64,000 nucleotides of DNA from Zeugodacus cucurbitae (GCF_028554725.1 NC_071671.1:14941501-15005500), one strand, 5' to 3'. Counted from the first letter of the stretch, positions 49,256-60,673 are shown. A program made the numbers and translations. Notes: generated from the sequence alone by a model not told the origin.

Positions 49256-49909
49256 AAATGTGAAAATCCGCTTTTTTATCGACAAATTTTGTTCAGCGAT
49301 GAGGCTCATTTCTGGTTGAATGGCTACGTAAATAAGCAAAATTGCCGCATTTGGGGTGAAGAGCAACCAGAAGCCGTTCAAGAACTGCCCATGCATCCCG
49401 AAAAATGCACTGTTTGGTGTGGTTTGTACGCTGGTGGAATCATTGGACCGTATTTTTTCAAAGATGCTGTTGGACGCAACGTTACGGTGAATGGCGATCG
49501 CTATCGTTCGATGCTAACAAACTTTTTGTTGCCAAAAATGGAAGAACTGAACTTGGTTGACATGTGGTTTCAACAAGATGGCGCTACATGCCACACAGCT
49601 CGCGATTCTATGGCCATTTTGAGGGAAAACTTCGGAGAACAATTCATCTCAAGAAATGGACCCGTAAGTTGGCCACCAAGATCATGCGATTTAACGCCTT
49701 TAGACTATTTTTTGTGGGGCTACGTCAAGTCTAAAGTCTACAGAAATAAGCCAGCAACTATTCCAGCTTTGGAAGACAACATTTCCGAAGAAATTCGGGC
49801 TATTCCGGCCGAAATGCTCGAAAAAGTTGCCCAAAATTGGACTTTCCGAATGGACCACCTAAGACGCAGCCGCGGTCAACATTTAAATGAAATTATCTTC
49901 AAAAAGTAA
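49244..49909 (+). pseudogene. DUF4817-type transposase, catalytic domain
   Basis: About 221 codons are open. Catalytic motifs: ILFSDEAHFWLNGYVNK (Asp at about residue 19), FQQDGATCHTA (Asp about 112), PRSCDLTPLDYFLWGYVKS (Asp about 149), then the tail MDHLRRSRGQHLNEIIFKK. I count 36 residues between the second and third Asp, unlike the 34 of classical mariner. No ATG begins this frame; the natural start is the stub at 49185, in another frame, so no full transposase is made. The domain itself is well preserved, which implies a recent deletion. It would cut and join DNA at TA. Confidence 0.8.
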
Positions 49910-49991
49910 ATGTCATGAACCAATCTAACGTTTCAAAATTTTATGCGTTTTTTTTTTTTAAAAAGTTATCAAGCTCTTAAAAAATCACCCT

Positions 49992-50462
49992 TTAGCTGTG
50001 TGAGATTGCTAAGCAGTTATAGCAATAACCATATTTATTGATCGTAGCAATACGGGTCTCAACATTCATTGCTAGGAATTTGGGGCATTCACGAATTGAG
50101 TGATGCTTTTTGCAAAGTTTGCAACTTTCTGTTTCCGGGTGGGGTTGAGAAGAACTGTAATTGTTTTGAAAGTTTGAGGTTCTATTTCTGGGGTTAAATC
50201 TTTTTTCATCGGACCTTTTATCTGTACATAGGTTGGGTGAGTGGGGTTTTATTACTGAATCCTTGAAATTTGATACGGATTCGAGGGTTTTATATTTATG
50301 GGTCAAGAAAGAGTCGAAATTTGACCATGTGGGTATAGAAGTAATATCTTCTAGGGTAGATTCGAATGCTTCTAGTGTTTGTTTCGGTAGTTTCGAACTA
50401 CAAAGATATATCTCTTGCTTCGCCTCGGGTCTTCTGGGTAAGGTGAAAAAGTTTTTCAACAT
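49992..50462 (-). pseudogene. BEL gag middle region, internally deleted
   Basis: The frame begins where DUF1759 should continue but jumps to SKLPKQTLEAFE and SFLTHKYKTLESV, which in the family come much later, so roughly 100-200 residues of gag appear deleted. It then has a basic Ser/Asn linker and the first cysteines of the zinc-knuckle region (CKLCKKHHSIREC, YGYCYNCLA). It ends exactly at the TA where the DUF4817-type transposon inserted; the same frame resumes beyond it. Confidence 0.75.
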
Positions 50463-50922
50463 TACTTATTCTGGGGTTACGGATATACAAGGCCGTAAAC
50501 ATATCTCGAAATGTGGGCCAAGCCGTGTAATCTCCGTAAAAGATGTCGGTGTCACATGGTGGTAGATCAATCTTGGGACCGAAATCTATTGTAGAGTCTT
50601 CTGAGGCTCTTTCCTTAATGGGTTAGAATGACGAGTGGGTTTTACGTCTGTCTACATCTTCATTAATTGAGGCTAAGCAGGATAAATACATTTGAAAGCA
50701 TTTCTTGTATCTATCTTTGACTTTGTTAAAGTCGATGGTTTCTTGGGTTTCACTAGAAATTCTCAGAATAGCATCATATGCACTTTCTGCTTTCTCGTAA
50801 AGCGAATTTAGTGTAACTCTTTTAATTTCTAGGGTGTAAACAGTTTCTTCTTCAGCTTGGGTATGGAAATGATCTTCCACGAATTCTATTAAATCGCTGG
50901 TTGTGAATTTGAAATCCTCCAT
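50463..50922 (-). pseudogene. BEL gag N-terminal region, frame-broken
   Basis: From ATG at 50922, 99 codons are open (EFVEDHFHTQAEEETVYTL and so on) to a TAA at 50623. A second frame then carries the DUF1759 hallmark LPPCDTDIFYGDYTAW followed by PTFRDMFTAL up to about 50463, so a frame break lies near 50620. The product would be the capsid-like part of Gag that packages element RNA in the cytoplasm. The next gag piece is in yet another frame. Confidence 0.7.
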
Positions 50923-51648
50923 TTCAGCAATTGGGTGACTGTTTTTAATAAATAATATTATTTGAGTGAGTAAAATGGAAATAATTCGGGTAGAAAATTG
51001 TTTTTATCAAAAACTTTCTTTATTTTAAAAAATTTCGTTTTTGACTTTTTAGAGGGTACGGGTTATTATTTGTGAGAAAAACTATTTATTTTTGTAACGT
51101 ACGGGCGAATTTTGGGAATAAATTCGGAAAATAAAATTTTGCAGGATTTTTGAAAATTTTCCTATTGGGTCTCGTTTCGAATTTCCTATTGGGTCTTTGC
51201 TTTCTTATGTTCTGTCCGCTATTGGCGTTTGCTACCAACAATTCTTATACGAACTAGATCGCTAGTTCGTATGTATGTAAATGAGTACGGGTGTTTGTAT
51301 ATATTTATATTAATTACTTTTGAGCAAGAAGAGTGCAATAGCCGCAGCATGCAATTATGCGTTTTATTTTTGCACTTCTTCTCTTGGGTATAATATGTAA
51401 ATATATAATTGAATAGTGCAAGAAAAATTTGTCAAACTTACTAACAACAAATAAATTGAACTTAAGTGCGTTTAAGTACACAATTTGATATTTTACTCTT
51501 AACAATTTTGCTATGCACTGTTGATAATTAATATAAATAATAGTTGGGTGCACTGAGTTTGTTGGTAAACGATGATATTGTTGTTGATGGGCGTCGGTGT
51601 ATTCCAACGATGTTGTTATTGTGTAACTTCTTTCCTTTCCTCCAAACT

Positions 51649-51666
51649 ATCCGGCTCGAAGGACCA
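51649..51666 (-). other. Primer binding site, tRNA-Tyr type
   Basis: On minus it reads TGGTCCTTCGAGCCGGAT, the complement of the 3' end of eukaryotic tRNA-Tyr (which ends CCGGCTCGAAGGA plus CCA). It lies 5 nt from the LTR edge. The tRNA assignment is from memory of the tRNA-Tyr sequence. Confidence 0.75.
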
Positions 51667-51671
51667 AAAAA

Positions 51672-52273
51672 TGTCGAGTTAAGTCGACGATGAGGCCGAT
51701 TCCGTTTGAAGGAAAAAAGTTAGTATTGGGGATTATAATATTTAGTTTATTTATATGGGTGTGTAAGTAACAATAGGGTTAATTGGTCTTTGTATAATTA
51801 GTTATAATTTAGTGTTAGTGTATCGAAACTATGTATATGACCTGTAGGATAATTCCTTGTGTTGTGTAGTGTTTGACTCCTCTGTGTTGATGATGTTCCT
51901 CCTTCTTTGTTTACACTTTGTACAGGTTTGTGTTTTGTGGGTCTCTTATTTAGTTATGCGTTTTCGTTTGTTTTATTGTTTACAAATTTGTGTAAATTTG
52001 GGTTTTTTGTTCACTTGTTTTAAAGCGCGGGTTTGGGTTCGGGTTTTTGTTGTACACTTTATTAGCGCGGGTTTTGGGTTCGTGTTTATTGTATCACTTT
52101 ATTTAAAGCGCGGGTACTTGTTCGGGTTTATGTTGTTCACTTCACTTCTTTTTCTCTATATTGTACATAGGGTAATGTGTGATAGGTGAAGTTGGGGCGG
52201 TTTATCTCCTCTGCATTACTTATCTATTACGTTTTGGCGATTAATGCAGAGGAGTTTTTGTTTGGACTAAACA
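51672..52273 (-). repeat. Right LTR (5' LTR of the element)
   Basis: Same length and ends as the left LTR with about six substitutions. It holds the same three GCGCGGGT units and hairpin. The primer site is 5 nt inside its inner edge. Confidence 0.92.
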
Positions 52274-53879
52274 AACTAATTAATTGCTTGATTGATTAAT
52301 ATACTGCTATAAATGAATTATATCAGTGATTGTTGCTCACTGTTCCTTGGTATATGTCCACACATGCTAATAAATAATCTAGTGTATCAAATTCAGTATA
52401 ATTGTCTTAATTGTCTTATTCACATGCGCTTAATATTTGAGAACATCCAAATAAATAATAAAGTTTTATACTTTTTGGCTTAAGCAAGCAATGAACTTAA
52501 AGGCAAAACTCTTTACGTTGAATTATTATTTAGAAATTTTTACACAAATATTCGAATACCTTTAATAAATGTTTGAGTAAATTTATATACACAGTCTAAT
52601 TTATACAATGTTAAGAACATGTAACGTTACAAAGTATCGAGTGTATATTCATATTGTTTCTAGGAAGTCAGCCAGACTTCTTTTCTTGATGGCATAAATG
52701 TATCCCTTCGGCATCCCTCCAACCACATATTAAACAGAAATCTTTACTAGCTCCTAAGTAACAGAATTTCTCTAATGAACAGTAATTCATATATCCATAC
52801 ATATGTTTGTATGTTCAGAAACATAAAGCTCCAGATTAAATTTCCTCTCCGCAAATAAGTAAGGTATTGTAAGGTTTAGCAAATTAGTCACACAATTTAA
52901 TTTATTTTCTCGGTTGTGAGCCCTCAAGTATGCTTCTCTCCTTACAAAAGTGCCTAAATAAATATTTCATTATGCCATTGTTAGTTTTCACAGAATACCC
53001 TTTTCGTAATTTGCATAATTTATAAGCACTCCACGTTACCTTAAAGGGACACTTCTCCCCTGCGACACACACAAACTTACAAAGCTTCGACTTCTTTTCA
53101 AGTGTATCTTATAGCGGTAAAAGCCGCAATTTTACTCACCATTTAAAGTGGTTTCACCATCATTTGCCGTTTCGTTGAAATTTGTCAGTTGTAATATCAA
53201 TCTATTTATTTATTTTTAACCTCTTCTAAAACACACAACGAACATTCGTAAATTTTACATACATATGTTAGTATGAGTTGAGGGGAAGACTTGTAAGGGT
53301 ACGTGAAGCAAATCCATTAATAAGTTTAATTTTAATCGTTGTCTGTGTTTTTCTAAGTACTTTTTTGTTTCCTTTGGGTTAGCAATATGAACAAAGCACA
53401 ATTATTACCAGGAAAATTTTTCTCGGATTTCAGATATCTCAGGATGAAAAATAAAAATATATAATTTCACTCAGATGCGGTCTATTTATGCAGTATTATC
53501 GCGATTCTATACAAGGGTATACCACTTGTATGTTAATTTTATTGCGAATTTTTAAGTGTAGCATATATCGACTTAAGCCAACTATTAGACTTCTTTGCGC
53601 GAGTTGCCAGCCTTCTTATCAACAAAAGAGTATAATCCATTTGCACCGTCAATGGTTTACTTACCAAAGGAGGAAACAAAACTGAAATAAAAGAAAAAGA
53701 TTCCATCTGAATTTATTTCAAATATCTAAGAGCTTTGCCAATATTCTCGGTAAAAAGTTGTACAGTGGCACTGAGATCTTCACGTTTGTGTAAAATTTTG
53801 TTCAGGTGTCTTCATTGGTTCTTGATTGATATATTGTAAAGTGACGAATTAGATTCAAAATTGATTTATATGGAAAGTA
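52274..53879. other. No gene seen
   Basis: After the AACTA duplication comes AT-rich sequence with only short frames. Nothing is recognised. Confidence 0.5.
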
Positions 53880-54945
53880 GACATTATAGTTAACCGATGT
53901 CACCTATTTTCTATCGGTAATACCTATATAATTTTATTGGTATAACACACAATTTGTATTATTTGTGCAAAGTTCTGTTCCGATATCTTCACCCGTGATT
54001 ACTTTATACATTGTAAAGTAAACGATTCAGATCGACTTCAAAGTTCTGGTACATGGGAAGAAGGCGTGGTTGTGAACCGATTTGGTGGCCAGGGAGACAT
54101 TATGAACCGAATTTACATGGGAAGAAGGCGTGGTTGTGAACCGATTTGGAGGCCAGGGAGACATTATGAACCGAATTTCATTGGTCAATTAGTCGAGTAG
54201 TTTCGGAGATATTGTTTTTGACCATAAAGTGGGCGGAACCACGGCCTTTTAAAATTTCGTTTACCATTTTGAGTGCAGCTCTTCTTTACCATCTTTGTAA
54301 TGAAATTTAAGGTTTCTGGTGGTTTTCCTTATTGAATTAAAGCAGTTTTAGTAGTTTTCAACATAACCTTTGTATGGAATGTGGGCGTGGTTATAATCCG
54401 ATTTCCTCCAATTTTGGACTGTCTAATGAAGTACCTAAAAAACCGACCATAGAAAGTATCGTTATTCTATCTTAAGTAGTTAACGAGATATGTACAAAAA
54501 CTATTAGGGGCGTGGTGACGCCCACTTCCCCAAAAAATTACATCCAAATATGCCCCTCCATAGTGCAATTCTTTGTACCAAATTTCACTTTTATGGCTTA
54601 ATTTTTGGCTTAGTTATAACTCTTTATAGGTTTTCGGTTATCGCCATTTTGTGGGCGTGGCAGTGGTACGATTTCGGTAATCATCGAACTTAACCTTCTT
54701 ATGCCAAGAAATACGTCTTCCAAGTTTTATCAAGATATCTCTATTTTTAATCAAGTTACAGCATGCACGGACGGACAGACGGACGGACGGGCATACAGAC
54801 ATCCGAATTTCAACTATACTTGTCATCCTGATGACTTTAGTACATATAACCCAACATTTCAGTCATTTAGTTTTAAGATTTACAAACCACCGTTATGTGA
54901 ACAAAACTATAATACTCTTAGCAGCTTTGTTGCGAGAATACAAAA
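53880..54945 (-). repeat. Dispersed repeat family A, copy 4
   Basis: It reads as the reverse complement of family A: GGACGGACAGACGG near 54770, AAGTTTTATCAAGATATC, and the end ATAATACTCTTAGCAGC then GTTGCGAGAATACAAAA at about 54910-54945. The GTGGGCGTGG and CCACGCC words typical of the family are present. It contains a 64-bp tandem duplication. Confidence 0.8.
54051..54178. repeat. 64-bp tandem duplication inside family A copy 4
   Basis: Two adjacent 64-bp units, each starting ACATGGGAAGAAGGCG and ending GAACCGAATTT, differ at one base (TTTGGTGG versus TTTGGAGG). This is a recent local duplication. Confidence 0.9.
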
Positions 54946-55468
54946 AAGGTCGCTGGCTTTCTGAAACATCAAACAAAGAAAATAGAATCTGAACGTTACC
55001 ATTTTGGATGGGGATGTGAACACACACAAAACAATCAGTCCATATTTGCACGCATATTCAAAGAGAATGTAGGAGTTTGCAAAAAAGTGGGACACAAATA
55101 CATGAGAAACACATTGGGAACTTGACGAAGGGGGCGCACTTGTGTAAAATTTCAACGCGTAAATGCAGTTTAATCCACTTTGATTTGTACGCATGTAACT
55201 GTACTCGTATGTACCCTATATTCAAAGACATTCGAAAACTCGCGACAAATTGTTTAAACTTTGCCGTTTCTCTTACTTTTTTCATTTTCCTTCCCTTCTT
55301 TTTTTCAGTTAACCTACATTTGTATGTACATCATTGGAATGCGCTAAATGTTTAATTACATGTGAGGGAGAGTGAGCGGTTGTATGTGTGCTCTATTTTG
55401 CGGGTATTTTGCCTAGGAGAAGTAAAGATATAAATGAAAGGGCTTTCAATGTCAGTGTCGCTATTTTT
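54946..55468. other. Spacer between two head-to-head family A copies
   Basis: About 520 bp of unrelated AT-rich sequence with short frames on both strands and no motif. Confidence 0.5.
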
Positions 55469-56692
55469 ATACTCTCGCAACAAAAGTCGCTAAGAGAGTA
55501 TTATAGTTTTGTTCACATAACGGTTGTTTGTAAGTCATAAAACTAAACGAGTTAGATATAGGGTTATATATATCAAAATGATCAGGGTGACGAGACGAGT
55601 CACAATCCGAATGTCTGTCTGTCCGTCTGTCCATCTGTCCGCCCGTCCGTGCAACGGATAACTTGAGTAAAAATTGAGATATCTTGATGAAACTTGGGAC
55701 ACACGTTCCTTTTGACCGTGAGAGGGTTGCTTTCGAAAATGGGCAAAATCGGACCACTGCCACGCCCACAAAATGGCGAAAACCGAAAACATGAAAAGTG
55801 TCATAACTAAGCCATAAATAAAGTTATGAAAGTAAAATTTGGAACAGAGGATCGCACTAGGAAGGGGCATATTTGGATGTAATTTTTTTGGGAAAGTGGA
55901 CGTGGCCCCGCCCCCAAATCGGTTATTTGTATATATGTATCTCGCAAACCAATAAAGCTATATAAACCAAACTTTCTGCAGTCAGTTCCTTTAGGTACCG
56001 CATCACACACCATGAAATCAGTTGAAATCGGATAATAACCACGCCCACCTCCCTTACAAAGGTTAGGTTGAAAATTACTAAAAGTGAGTTAACTCAGTAA
56101 CCAAAAACGTTAGAAACACTAAATTTCACATAAGAAATGGCAGATGGAAGCTACACTCAATTTTTTTTTTAACAAAATGGAAAATGGGCGTGGCGGTGAA
56201 CACTTATGGGTCAAAAACTATATTCAGGAACTACTCGACCGATTTCAATGAAACTTGGTTTGTAATAGTTTCCTTACCTCCCAATAATATGTTGTGAAAA
56301 TTGGACAAATCGCTTTACAACCACGTCTACTTCCTATATACCACAACTTTGAAGACGATCTGAATCGTTTACTTTATAATATATAAAGTAAGCACTAGTG
56401 AAGATATCGATGCTGAACTTTGAACAAATACTACCTTTATAGTGTGGCAGCCCCATTCTAAAAATCGCCGAAATCGGACCACAGGTTTTCAAGGCCCCAT
56501 TAATCGAACATGAGGACCTCGGTGTTTCTAACCTAATATTATGGTTTCCAACTTTCAATAGACTTTATACAATATATATGATGAATATGTGGGTCATATT
56601 GTATATTATATAATATAAATAAAGTTAAATAAATAAATTTCGAGAGTGTAAAATGTTCAGTTACACCCGAACTTAGCCCTTCCTAACTTGTT
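55469..56692 (+). repeat. Dispersed repeat family A, copy 5 (most complete)
   Basis: The left end TACTCTCGCAACAAAAG and the right end CGAGAGTGTAAAATG are partly inverted to each other, then TTACACCCGAACTTAGCCC and TTCCTAACTTGTT close it. Inside are the GTCTGTCCG run, CTTGAGTAAAAATTGAGA, CCACTGCCACGCCCACA and GGGCGTGG words. At about 1.2 kb it is the best reference copy. It has no long ORF. Class is unknown; it may be non-autonomous. Confidence 0.8.
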
Positions 56693-59500
56693 ATAAAATA
56701 TTTTATTTCAAAGCTCCATGAGCTAAAATCCTTATATTTGCAAAGACTCTACAAAATAAATCTAAAATTACATCGTTAAATCTTCGTGGATCATCACAAT
56801 ACTTTTTACTATCTTAGATGGATTGCAAATGTCCACGAGAGTCTTTCCAAAATGGAGTATTTTCTTTAGGAATACCTAATGATCTCTTACGACATTTAAA
56901 ACCCATAGTTTCGTTATTCAATTCAATAATAATAAACATTCCGAGTCCGCTATAAAACTGTTAAACATCGTGGATCGTCCTATCTACAACATATGGTTGG
57001 TTCCTATGGTTCTGCAGAATCGATACCCTTTATTCGAGTTTCCCCTGAGAAACTATATTTCATACTGAAATTATTAAAAGAAAAAACAATAAAGCAGTCA
57101 TTTACTTTCAACAGTTTTGATAATGAAAACTTAAAATGAAAATGCACTCACTGCAATTATTTTTTTATAATTTACTTCAGTTAACCATTGTGATATATTT
57201 CTCTTTTGTTTAACAAAGTTAACATTTGTACAAATTTTAAATTTGCTTATTTAAATTGCCGTTGAAAGTTGGTAAGTCTCAGTTGCCCGCTACCAAGCCC
57301 ACTCGCCAACCACTCAACTGGGAAAATATTTCAATTTTTTATTTCACTGCACATGGTCGAGTGTGCGTTCAAATACGCTTCCATTTTAATGATGCTTTTT
57401 GAACAAATGTTTATTTATTTTTTTTTTTGTTTTTTTTTTTCAAGCCATCCTTTTTGCCATTTTCCGAATCAACGCAAAGCATGCAATTTTTATTAAGGAG
57501 CGATGGCACGTTAAAAACGAAAAAAACTCACATTCGCAGTGCAACTAACCGCAACGCCTTCGACAGCTGTTCCGCAATCAACCGCTGCATTGAAATGATA
57601 AAATGTTAAATTGTTAATTACACGCAATCCTTGTATGCTCACATATTAAATTAGCTGGATTGGGTGGGAATAAAAGGATGCCACACACGCACATAGAAGT
57701 GCCTGGTAAATAATTCGTGGCAATGTGCAACACCATTGAAGTAAATACATATGTTGAGAAGTAATGATTATAATTGAAAATACTATTTTAAAATTGCTTG
57801 TAGTTATAATAATAATTATATTTTGTTTTCATTTATTTGCATCAGCTGATGGATGTCACGGTTTTTTGAACTGGCGTACTTTTATTGTAGTACACATTGT
57901 AGTACGGAAACCATATGGCTGTCTATGGCATTAGGAGGACTATTGCCAAGAGCTTTTATAATAAATTGACATTACACGGATATATCAATTTGTCAGTTTA
58001 TTTTGGTTGAAAGCTCGTACTAACCATGTACAGTTAGTAAAGCTTTCATCAGTGTTATTTCTCATTTATTTTAGATTTATGAATGCTATTCAAATATACT
58101 CTTACCTGAAATAAATTAATGTGATCTAACCTAACTTAACCTAACCTGGATGGCATTTGTATAATTTCGTTCCATGAATTTATTAAGGCTACTAAAATTA
58201 GTGTTCGCAAACCGGCTCGAATGGCTTCGTCTGTCGTTGTCTATCTGCTGAAAAGCTCTTCATCTGCAACGACACAAAAGCAAAATTAGCAGACGAACAA
58301 TATTCACCTCAAACGTTTAGGAACCTTCCCCTATTTATGTACATAATGTGTGAGTAAAAGGAAACTCACACATTTACACACACAATTGACAAGCCGAACA
58401 TATTTCGGAGGGCGTGTAGCTATGCATATTGGCCTCATAAATTTGTTCATGCCCATATCATGAGGTAAATACGCCGTTTACACGTGCCACAAGCGCTGCC
58501 TGTAAGTCACACAACAACAATTACAACTATAATACAATTCTGAACTATAATAGAAGTTGTAAAATCTATATTTCATTACGAAAGCTATTACTTACTCACA
58601 TAATATACATATAAAGCTCTTGGTATGGTGATAAAGAAGACGGCACAGCACAAAAGTTGTCAAAGGCCAGTTAAGGAAGAGAATGCTGTGTATGACCGCG
58701 GGTAGCATAAAGTTGTTAAATAGTGTAGACGTAAAGTACTACATTCCTACGTGATAGATGGAATGCTGCAGTTGATTCTACATATCACCAACAGCGTAGA
58801 AACCTCAGAGAGAATAGTCATATACTCATTCCACAGTTAGGTAAATTGTCAAAGCTCTGAACGGCTGTTGGTGCTACATTATTATATTAGCGATTATTAT
58901 ATATTCTGAAATTAGCTTTATTGTTTTACTGGAAGATTTATGCACATACATTGATGTAAGAATCTTTGATAGAATTCTATATAATTAAAATAAATTTAGA
59001 GAGGGATGGACTTTATCATTCTTGAACACCTCAAATCACTTTGTTCCATTTAGACGACAGATCATAACAATAAACCAGTTTTTCAAATATAAGAATTGTT
59101 GCCACTTTGTAACATATGGTAGTCCTCGGCGGAGCTTGGTTCGCTTCTTTATGAGATTTAGTTAGTGACAGCCTACACTATCCTAATACAGGTCTCCTCT
59201 AGACATTTATGAGAACAGAATAGCACATACAGAAACTGTTTCCTTTCTTTAAGCTATTTTGGTAAGAAAAATATCCTCGGCTAAGGATTGACTGGATGGA
59301 GATGAAGAAACAAAGCTTAGGGTCTGCAAAAGCGGTAAGGTATACTCGCAGATAAGAGTTTAAGACAATATAACGAACCAAATAATTGATTGAGAACATG
59401 AAGTGAACTAAATTCCAGTTAGACTGACCTCCAGGTTGAACTTATATATAGCCAAAACAGTGGCCAAATTAATGGGAAAAAAGCAGTTTTTAAGAAATGT
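56693..59500. other. Gene-poor stretch
   Basis: AT-rich DNA with a long T run at 57419-57440 and a short TAACC-type run at about 58129-58155. I see only short frames and no repeat ends. Confidence 0.5.
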
Positions 59501-59501
59501 T

Positions 59502-60375
59502 AGTTTCGGCTTTTTGCACTCTATTTTTTCTGAAACCAAAAAGCCGTAACTACTTGAAAAAAATAAAATGAAAGCAATGGTTAAAATAAGAAAATGTGCT
59601 TTTAGGCTGTAACTAAAAAAGTTTTTAACAAGTTATGTCTTTTTGTATCTATTTATTGTAAGTATTTTAATACAAAAGAAATTATTTAATTCGAGAAAAT
59701 AAAATTAAATTAAATTGGTTAAGAAAAACAAAATAATTCATTTGAAAACAACAAAACCTGCAATACAAATAGCAAATTAGAATAGGTTTAAGATGTAAAG
59801 GGTATATTATCATAAAAGCTATGGCAGTCAGCCGGAAGTAAAAATTTAAGTTCCTGCAGGTGTTCCCATTTCTTTTTGGATATTGATATTCTTTCGGTAT
59901 GTAACTGTGAAGGTTTGATGTCTCTAAATTTTTGTTGTGTACGTTGTGGCAAAACGTTATAATCGTCGTTGATATTTGTTTTAAAATAAATTATTCCAGA
60001 TGGATCATATGCCAAGGCACGGATCATATTAACAGTTGGCTCTCCGGTTTTTTTGCCTTTATTGAAGAAAGGCAAAACACAATAACACAATTTGATAAAG
60101 AATGAAAGATAATGAAAACAACTGTAATTACGGATAACACAATGAGTCACATTGAAATTGAATCAAAGAGAATGAAAAAAGGGTAGTTACGGCTTTTTGG
60201 TTTATGAAATTGTTGAAGTTGTAGTTGCGGCCTTCTGATTCACGCCTATAAAGTCGTTATTTTTGGACGTATGCATGTAAAATTTGCTGTGTATACGTGT
60301 TTCGGTTAAGTACTTCATAATCAATCAAAAAGTCAATTTTGAATTTTTAGTTAGTTACGGCCTTTTACATTTTAG
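59502..60375. repeat. Region with six AGTTACGGC-type boxes around an ORF
   Basis: A motif near AGTTACGGCTTTTT occurs at about 59503 (+, TTTCGGC), 59535 (-), 59604 (-, degenerate), 60186 (+), 60219 (+, TTGCGGCC) and 60353 (+). The first two form a hairpin, and the pair at 59535 and 60186 is inverted around the exon at 59788-60063. This could be the subterminal repeats of an unrecognised DNA transposon. No clear termini or TSD are seen. Confidence 0.4.
59788..60063 (-). CDS. Terminal coding exon of an unrecognised, possibly transposon-linked gene
   Basis: On minus an acceptor (TTGCCTTTCTTCAATAAAG) is followed by 91 open codons and a TAA. The text has normal protein composition: GEPTVNMIRALAYDPSG, IYFKTNINDDYNVLPQ, then a lysine-rich helical end KKKWEHLQELKFLLPADC and HSFYDNIP. 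The frame is open further upstream (to about 60150, with an ATG), but that part is hydrophobic AT-driven sequence and probably intron. I recall no family name. It lies between inverted AGTTACGGC boxes, which hints at a mobile origin. Confidence 0.5.
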   Translation of the reverse strand, partial: NKGKKTGEPTVNMIRALAYDPSGIIYFKTNINDDYNVLPQRTQQKFRDIKPSQLHTERISISKKKWEHLQELKFLLPADCHSFYDNIPFTS

Positions 60376-60673
60376 GTGACGATATATTTTTTCTGTCGTA
60401 AGCCAATGATCCAGTGTCCTCGGATATACAAAAAGTCAAATTCTCAAATAGAATTAAATTTCAACAAAATAAACAGTAATAAATTGTTTTGAAAACAAGC
60501 GAAATAAGAGCAACACTATTGTGTTGGACAGCTAAACCCAGCCTCCCCCCACACGGACAGACAACGCAACAAGTGCGCGAAAACTTTGGAAATTTGTTGC
60601 AAGCCGAAAGAGCGGACAACAACACAGCACAGCGAATCGAATAACAGCAAAAAAATCATTAACATTAGGCGAA
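60376..60673 (+). promoter_or_regulatory. Possible promoter and 5' leader
   Basis: The part from about 60530 is richer in GC and purines, with CCTCCCCCCACACGG, ACAACGCAACAAG and CAACAACACAGC words typical of fly 5' UTRs, and ends at the ATG at 60674. No TATA box is clear. Confidence 0.25.

Larger units (their letters stand above)
49072..49992 (+). mobile_element. DUF4817-type Tc1/mariner element, internally deleted
   Basis: The ends are inverted repeats: left ACGGGTGATTTTTT, right AAAAAATCACCCTT, with TA on both sides (49070-49071 and 49993-49994), the Tc1/mariner target. It lies in the gag zinc-knuckle region of the BEL element. A 5' coding stub starts at ATG 49185 (MNRLTNEQRLQIIEFYYQN). 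Reading then jumps in a different frame to the catalytic part, so roughly 130 residues of the DNA-binding middle seem deleted. Confidence 0.88.
46949..52273 (-). mobile_element. BEL/Pao LTR retrotransposon, non-autonomous and chimeric
   Basis: Two 602-bp LTRs bound a 4.1-kb interior and a 5-bp duplication AACTA flanks them (46944-46948; 52274-52278), as usual for BEL/Pao. A primer site beside the right LTR and a purine tract beside the left LTR set the orientation to minus. The interior carries gag pieces, a zinc-knuckle region, a retropepsin-type domain, a stub of reverse transcriptase, then a second zinc-knuckle and protease piece of another type. The RT, RNase H and integrase domains are missing, so it needs a partner to move. 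The LTRs differ at about six positions by my count (near 99 percent identity), so insertion is fairly recent. A DUF4817-type transposon has since landed inside it. Confidence 0.9.

Noticed and set aside
58129..58155. TAACC-type run, telomere-like
   Set aside because: Only a few imperfect units; flies lack simple telomeric repeats of this type and the site is internal.
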